Source: Psychrobacter sp. 28M-43
Lineage (GTDB): Bacteria; Pseudomonadota; Gammaproteobacteria; Pseudomonadales; Moraxellaceae
Assembly: GCF_014770435.1 (NCBI RefSeq)
Contig: NZ_CP061739.1
Location: 186,001 to 250,000 of the forward strand
Reading direction: 5' to 3'
DNA length: 64,000 nt
The translations under genes and the position numbers were made by a program. This document shows positions 59,339 to 64,000 of this stretch, piece by piece. Under the pieces are notes generated by a model. The model saw only the letters and a list, made by a program, of their open reading frames with translations. It was not told where the DNA came from and did no database searches. Within the stretch, counting starts at the first letter, position 1. Every line of letters begins with the position of its first letter.

Positions 59339-60217
59339 ATGGATATCCTACAACTGCTCATTAGCGGGATTGCTAATGGTTGTATCTATGGGCTGTTAGC
59401 GCTGGGTTTTGTACTCATTTACAAAGCTTCAGAAGCGGTCAATTTCGCCCAAGGCGACATGCTTATGCTCGGTGCCTTTTTGGGCATATCTTTCATCAAT
59501 GCCGATCAGGCAAACCTTCCCTTCTTATTAGGCATCACCTTTGCTGCTGTGATCATGGGTGCATTTGGCTACTTACTAGATCGCTTTATCCTACGTGGTA
59601 TTTTTGGTCAACCGCAATTTGCGATGGTCATCCTGACCATCTCGCTTGGTTTCCTAATGCGCTTTGTCGCTGGTGTCATCTGGGGACATAGCCCAGTCTC
59701 ATTACAGACACCATTTTCAGGCAAGATGTTGGCATTAGGCTCGCTGAGTATCGCTTATGTTGACATCATTATCATCATATCTACTATCGCATTAACCTCC
59801 ATTTTGTACTTCTTTTTTGCCCACACGCGACTTGGTATTGCGATGCAAGCCAGCAGTCAAAACCAAATGGCAGCCTACTATATGGGTATTCCCGTCAAGC
59901 GGGTCAATGGTATCGTTTGGGCTTTGTCAGGAGTGGTTGCCGCACTTGCCGGCATACTATTTGCGGCCAAAGGTGCCATTGAACCTTCTGTCGGATTACT
60001 GTTCGGTATCAAGGCCTTTGCCGCTGCGGTAATCGGTGGCTTAGGCTCCTTGCCTGGTGCGCTGGCAGGCGGATTGCTAGTAGGGGTGATAGAGCCCTTT
60101 GCTGGTCGTTATCTACCGCTAGGTCTTAGTCAAATTGCGCCTTATGTGGTTATGTTGATCGTACTAATCGTACGTCCGGGCGGTATTTTTTCTCAGGTCA
60201 AACAGAAAAAAGTATAG
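59339..60217 (+). CDS. LivH-type ABC transporter permease
   Basis: 292 aa, about eight membrane helices. LISGIANGCIYGLLALGFVLIYKASEAVNFAQGDMLMLGAFL is the LivH N-terminal signature and VIGGLGSLPGALAGGLLVGVIE the conserved EAA-like loop. Together with the next three genes it forms a branched-chain amino acid/amide-type importer. A start behind GGGAC, 77 bp from the next gene. Confidence 0.9.
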   Translation: MDILQLLISGIANGCIYGLLALGFVLIYKASEAVNFAQGDMLMLGAFLGISFINADQANLPFLLGITFAAVIMGAFGYLLDRFILRGIFGQPQFAMVILTISLGFLMRFVAGVIWGHSPVSLQTPFSGKMLALGSLSIAYVDIIIIISTIALTSILYFFFAHTRLGIAMQASSQNQMAAYYMGIPVKRVNGIVWALSGVVAALAGILFAAKGAIEPSVGLLFGIKAFAAAVIGGLGSLPGALAGGLLVGVIEPFAGRYLPLGLSQIAPYVVMLIVLIVRPGGIFSQVKQKKV

Positions 60218-60248
60218 AAGCTTTGATCCAAGGAAGCTTTGATTCAAG
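60217..60248 (+). repeat. 16-bp tandem duplication in the livH-livM spacer
   Basis: GAAGCTTTGATCCAAG (60217-60232) and GAAGCTTTGATTCAAG (60233-60248), one mismatch; starts at the last base of the livH-type stop codon. Confidence 0.85.
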
Positions 60249-60293
60249 GATGACAAAGCGGCCTCCAAATCTTTTCAAGGATGAGTACTGCCC

Positions 60294-61391
60294 ATGAAAG
60301 CTCAGTTTAAACACAGCTATGATCAAGATATCAATATCTTCGATGACAAAAGCCAACTCATAAAGTATGGCGTGCTTCTCTTGCTACTACTAATGGCGCC
60401 TTGGTTGTTGAGCAACTATTACATCAGTGAGCTTAGCGCCATATTGATTTGGTCTATCTCTGGATTGGGTCTGATGCTCTTGACCGGGCACACCGGACAG
60501 GTCAGCTTAGGTCATGCCGCCTTTATGGCGATAGGGGCATTTAGCCATATGGCACTGATGGCTCGAGGGTGGAATTTTTTCCCTGCTTTGATTGCCTGCG
60601 CACTCATCACTGGGGTTATCGGCGCTATCATTGCCAGACCTATCCTACGAACTAGCGGTATCTATTTAGCCATCGCAACCTTAGCGCTTAGTATTATCGT
60701 CGAGGACATCGCTATCGTGGCTGAGCCTATTACTGGCGGCATCTCTGGTACCTTTGCTTCTCCCATTAACCTCTTTGGCTACACCATCGATCGTTATATC
60801 ACGCCAAAAGCATTTTATTACTTATGCCTCGCGCTCGTGGTGCTAGTTACCTTAGGGTATATCAACTTACTCAGAAGTGGCACAGGACGATCGTTCTTAG
60901 CCATCAGAGACAGCGAAGTATCCGCCCGCGCGCTTGGCGTCAATGTACCGCAAGCCAAAACGCTAGCTTTTAGCATATCTTGCGCGATTACCGCTATTGG
61001 CGGCGCTATGTACGGGCATTTTGTGCAAGCGGTCAATTATGAGAGCTTCACCGTTATCATCTCTATCACCATCCTACTGCAAATTGTCATTGGCGGTTTG
61101 GGCTCCATACATGGTGCGTTTTTTGGTGCTGTCGTCGTTGTCTTATTGCCACAAGTGATTGCTATCTTGGGCGATATGGTTGGTCAAGGTGCGGGCTCTA
61201 GTATCACCAGTATTCCTGGTATTGATACGGCGCTGTTTGCCTTAGTTATTGTCATCATGATCATCTATGAGCCACGCGGTATATACGGTATTTGGATCAA
61301 GATACGGACTTGGTTTCAGATGTTTCCGTTATATCGAAAAGGACTGTTTCGCCGTTCTAAAACTTATCTTAAAACGGAGCGTATGCGATGA
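60294..61391 (+). CDS. LivM-type ABC transporter permease
   Basis: 365 aa, about nine membrane helices after a 25-residue polar start. GLGLMLLTGHTGQVSLGHAAFMAIGAF and the loop SGTGRSFLAIRDSEVSARALGVN are LivM hallmarks, as is QIVIGGLGSIHGAFFGA. Its stop overlaps the start of the following ATPase gene (ATGA), indicating coupled translation. Confidence 0.9.
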   Translation: MKAQFKHSYDQDINIFDDKSQLIKYGVLLLLLLMAPWLLSNYYISELSAILIWSISGLGLMLLTGHTGQVSLGHAAFMAIGAFSHMALMARGWNFFPALIACALITGVIGAIIARPILRTSGIYLAIATLALSIIVEDIAIVAEPITGGISGTFASPINLFGYTIDRYITPKAFYYLCLALVVLVTLGYINLLRSGTGRSFLAIRDSEVSARALGVNVPQAKTLAFSISCAITAIGGAMYGHFVQAVNYESFTVIISITILLQIVIGGLGSIHGAFFGAVVVVLLPQVIAILGDMVGQGAGSSITSIPGIDTALFALVIVIMIIYEPRGIYGIWIKIRTWFQMFPLYRKGLFRRSKTYLKTERMR

Positions 61392-62155
61392 GCTTATTAA
61401 AAGTTGACTCCTTATCTATCGCGTTCGGTGGTGTGAAAGCCGTTGATGACATTAGCTTTGAGGTAAACGAGGGCGAGGTATTCACTATCGTAGGACCTAA
61501 TGGCGCTGGTAAATCTACGATTTTTAACTTAATCAGTCGCTTGTACGAGCCGCTTAGTGGTCGTATTACCTTTGATGACACTAATATTACCAAGCTACCT
61601 GCTCACGATATCGCAAAACTGGGTATCGCCCGTACTTTTCAAAACATTGAGTTATTTGATCACTCAAGCGTGCTTCAAAACCTACTTATCGGCCGCCATT
61701 CACAACGCAATACGTCATGGATACAGGACTTATTGTTTTTGCCAAAGGTGCGCCGTAGCGAGCGCGAGCATCGTTTGCAAGTTGAAAAAATCATAGATTT
61801 TTTAGAGTTAGCGCCTTATCGAGATAAGTTGATTGCAGGTTTGCCTTACGGTATTAGAAAGGTGGTTGAGATTGCGCGCGCACTAGCCGCTAACCCCAAG
61901 CTTATTTTGCTCGATGAGCCAGCCTCTGGTCTTAGCGTAGAGGAGACGTCCGAGATGGCATGGTGGATTGAGGATATGCAGAAAGATCTTGGCTTGACTA
62001 TCTTGATGGTAGAGCATGACATGAGTCTTGTGAATCGCGTATCAGATCGCGTATTGGCCGTCGCTGAAGGGAAATTTTTGGCTCAGGGCACGGCAGCTGA
62101 GGTACAAGCCAATCCACAGGTTATTGAAGCCTATCTTGGACAGGAGAGTGTGTAA
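61388..62155 (+). CDS. LivG-type ABC transporter ATP-binding protein
   Basis: 255 aa. Walker A GPNGAGKST at residues 37-45, Q-loop in ARTFQNIELFDHSS, an LivG-type RxR signature region (LPYGIRKVVEIARALA replacing LSGGQQ), Walker B LILLDEPASGL and H-loop MVEHDMSLV. Energises the LivHM-type pore with the next gene's product. Overlaps livM and livF by a few bases. Confidence 0.93.
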   Translation: MSLLKVDSLSIAFGGVKAVDDISFEVNEGEVFTIVGPNGAGKSTIFNLISRLYEPLSGRITFDDTNITKLPAHDIAKLGIARTFQNIELFDHSSVLQNLLIGRHSQRNTSWIQDLLFLPKVRRSEREHRLQVEKIIDFLELAPYRDKLIAGLPYGIRKVVEIARALAANPKLILLDEPASGLSVEETSEMAWWIEDMQKDLGLTILMVEHDMSLVNRVSDRVLAVAEGKFLAQGTAAEVQANPQVIEAYLGQESV

Positions 62156-62997
62156 TGTCAGCTATTAAAAAGCCGCTATCCTCTGCCGCGCCAGCCACTG
62201 AAATGAACTTGGTCGACTCCGAAGTAAAAAACAACGTGCTTGAGGTGCGAAATCTAGAATCCGCTTATGGTCCAGTGATGGCATTGAGAGGCGTGAGTCT
62301 AGAGGTGCCGGAAGGCAAAGTGGTCACGATTTTGGGTGCGAATGGGGCGGGCAAGACGACGCTAATGAAAACCATCTCGGGGGTTATCAATCCTCGCAAG
62401 GGCGCAGTATGGTTCCACGGAGAGCGTATCGATGGTACTGAACCTGATCGCTTGGTCAAAAAAGGACTGTCGCACGTACCCGAAGGGCGCGAGGTATTTC
62501 CTTTTTTGAATGTCGCCGAAAATTTAGCGATGGGCGCTTATACTCGGCGTGACAAGTCTGAGATACAGCGTGATGTCGAGATGATATATGAGTATTTTCC
62601 TATTCTAAAAGATCGCCGTACACAAGCAGCGGGCACGATGTCTGGTGGTCAGCAGCAGATGCTCGCTATCGGTCGAGGGTTAATGTCACGACCATCTCTT
62701 ATGCTACTCGATGAGCCATCTCTTGGACTGTCTCCATTATTGGTACAGGAGATATTTGCCATTATTCGACGATTAAATAAAGAACAAGGCGTCACTATTC
62801 TACTGGTTGAACAAAACGCCAGAGTTGCCTTGGCAGCAGCGGATTACGGTTACGTGTTAGAAACAGGGCGTATTGTCATGGCAGGCTCAGCGGACAAATT
62901 AATGCACTCTGATGATATTAAAGAGTTCTATTTGGGACAAACCAAAGATAACACTGCGGAAGCCACTCGGTGGAAACGCAAAAAGACTTGGCGATAA
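62155..62997 (+). CDS. LivF-type ABC transporter ATP-binding protein
   Basis: 280 aa. A 25-residue leader precedes LEVRNLESAYGPVMALRGVSL; Walker A GANGAGKTT, signature MSGGQQQMLAIGRGLMS, Walker B LMLLDEPSLGLSP and H-loop LVEQNARVAL are intact. LivF-specific segments HVPEGREVFPFLNVAENL support the call. A TAATG junction joins it to the LivG gene; the next gene starts 5 bp after its stop. Confidence 0.93.
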   Translation: MSAIKKPLSSAAPATEMNLVDSEVKNNVLEVRNLESAYGPVMALRGVSLEVPEGKVVTILGANGAGKTTLMKTISGVINPRKGAVWFHGERIDGTEPDRLVKKGLSHVPEGREVFPFLNVAENLAMGAYTRRDKSEIQRDVEMIYEYFPILKDRRTQAAGTMSGGQQQMLAIGRGLMSRPSLMLLDEPSLGLSPLLVQEIFAIIRRLNKEQGVTILLVEQNARVALAAADYGYVLETGRIVMAGSADKLMHSDDIKEFYLGQTKDNTAEATRWKRKKTWR

Positions 62998-63002
62998 TAA
63001 TC

Positions 63003-64000
63003 ATGACGACCTCTATTGATATTGATGTTAATACTGAAAATAATACTTCACTTTCTCCTACGGATGCGGCAGACATGAAAGAAACATCTGCCGCGCCAGT
63101 ATCGTCTCACGATAATTCTAAAAATTATGATTACGATACGGGTCGAAAGATACACAACGCGCCTTTCGATCATCCGCCTCAAATCCTAGAAGGGTGTGAT
63201 ACGTTGAGCAAACTTTGGCGACAAGTTTGCTTGAGCCGAGGCGACAGGATTGCTCATCGCGAAAAGAGCTTTGGTATTTGGCAGAGTTATAGTTGGCTAG
63301 ACTATTACCATCATAGCTGCGATATCGGCATGGCACTCGTCGAGCTTGGCCTGAGTAAAGGCGATACTGTCTCTATCTTGAGCGAAGACAATAAAGAATG
63401 GCTTTATTTTGATATGGGTGTCTGCGGCGTAGGCGGAATACCCAACGGTGTCTATACGACAGACAGTCCCGAGCAGCTTGCTTATATCCTAAATGATAGC
63501 CACTCAAAGTTTTTGATTGTAGAAAATGATGAGCAATTACATAAGTTTTTAGAGATTCGTGAACAGACGCCTAACGTTAAAAAAGTCATTGTCCTTGACC
63601 GTAAAGGTTTGCGTAGCCTAGAGGATGATCAGGTTGTTTTCCTCGATGAGCTATACACGATTGGTCGAAGTATTGATAACGCAAGAGAGCGTTTTAGCGA
63701 TTATATCGATCAAGGCACATCTAATGACATACGTACTTTAATCTATACTTCTGGCACAACAGGCAATCCAAAAGGTGCGATTTTAACGCACGCCAATGTC
63801 CTCTTTGAGCTCAAAACAAGCATAGATATCCTCCCTATATTGCCCACTGATGAGCAGCTGTGTTTTCTGCCTTTATGCCATGTACTCGAACGTTTAACGT
63901 CAGTAGATCTGCCTATCCATCGAGGCTGTATTGTTAACTTTGCTGAGAGTACAGAGACGGTATTTGAGAATATGAAAGAAGTCTCACCTGATACCTTTAC
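63003..64000 (+). CDS. Long-chain acyl-CoA synthetase-type AMP-dependent ligase, 5' part
   Basis: 332 codons before the window ends; open throughout. After a polar 50-residue N-terminus: DTLSKLWRQVCLSRGDRIA, a strand of the ANL fold (GLSKGDTVSILSEDNKEWLYFDMG), and the adenylate P-loop LIYTSGTTGNPKGAILTHANV followed by CFLPLCHVLERLTS, typical of FadD15-type long-chain ligases. The ATG lies 5 bp beyond the LivF-type gene, so it is in the transporter operon, suggesting uptake coupled to CoA activation of a carboxylic acid. Confidence 0.9.
   Translation, partial: MTTSIDIDVNTENNTSLSPTDAADMKETSAAPVSSHDNSKNYDYDTGRKIHNAPFDHPPQILEGCDTLSKLWRQVCLSRGDRIAHREKSFGIWQSYSWLDYYHHSCDIGMALVELGLSKGDTVSILSEDNKEWLYFDMGVCGVGGIPNGVYTTDSPEQLAYILNDSHSKFLIVENDEQLHKFLEIREQTPNVKKVIVLDRKGLRSLEDDQVVFLDELYTIGRSIDNARERFSDYIDQGTSNDIRTLIYTSGTTGNPKGAILTHANVLFELKTSIDILPILPTDEQLCFLPLCHVLERLTSVDLPIHRGCIVNFAESTETVFENMKEVSPDTF

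Overview
The window looks like a chromosomal segment of a Psychrobacter-like gammaproteobacterium (Moraxellaceae). It has moderate to low G+C. It carries the conserved pseudomonad block hemA / TPR protein / lolB / ispE / tRNA-Gln / prs / rplY / pth, and a short AccA of the kind I associate with Moraxellaceae. Almost all of it is housekeeping sequence; there is no complete insertion sequence, prophage or CRISPR array.

Layout. 1-8.5 kb: tmk, a CPA-type cation/proton antiporter, a periplasmic Deg-type protease, then dapA, a truncated BamC-like lipoprotein and purC (the E. coli dapA-bamC-purC order). 8.5-9.5 kb: an AT-rich patch with a tRNA 3'-like fragment and a lone barstar-type gene. 9.5-12.7 kb: DNA glycosylase, NIF3-C-like protein, two paralogous lipoproteins, a striking non-coding region, and a CsbD protein. 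13-20 kb: an old-yellow-enzyme-type oxidoreductase divergent from a TetR regulator and a molybdopterin oxidoreductase, then dadA, ygfZ and a MITE-like element. 20-36 kb: yjdM, hemL, DUF962 protein, ppx, accA, tilS, proC, yggT, thiD, tRNA-Ser, tRNA-Arg, RDD protein, CaCA antiporter, panD, pth, rplY, prs. 36-46 kb: two identical tRNA-Gln genes, a possible immunity-type gene, ispE, lolB, TPR protein, hemA, a class V aminotransferase and a YeeE/YedE pair. 46-58 kb: acyl-CoA ligase divergent from fadH, an LprI-like protein, gloA, lplA, a secreted protein, a DMT transporter, a nemA-type reductase, pirin and a BaiN/YhiN flavoprotein. 59-64 kb: a LivHMGF-type ABC operon that continues into an acyl-CoA ligase running off the window.

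The most interesting find is at 11,992-12,345. A perfect TGTAAG-N6-CTTACA palindrome (the GacA upstream activating sequence) lies about 65 bp before a predicted start. A roughly 280-nt non-coding stretch follows with eight GGA motifs, most of them in the loops of perfectly paired hairpins, and it ends in a Rho-independent terminator. This is the architecture of a CsrA/RsmA-sequestering sRNA (CsrB/RsmX/Y/Z type) under Gac control. It appears to be unannotated and is longer than the pseudomonad Rsm RNAs.

Limits: all calls come from reading the sequence. No database search or folding program was run.
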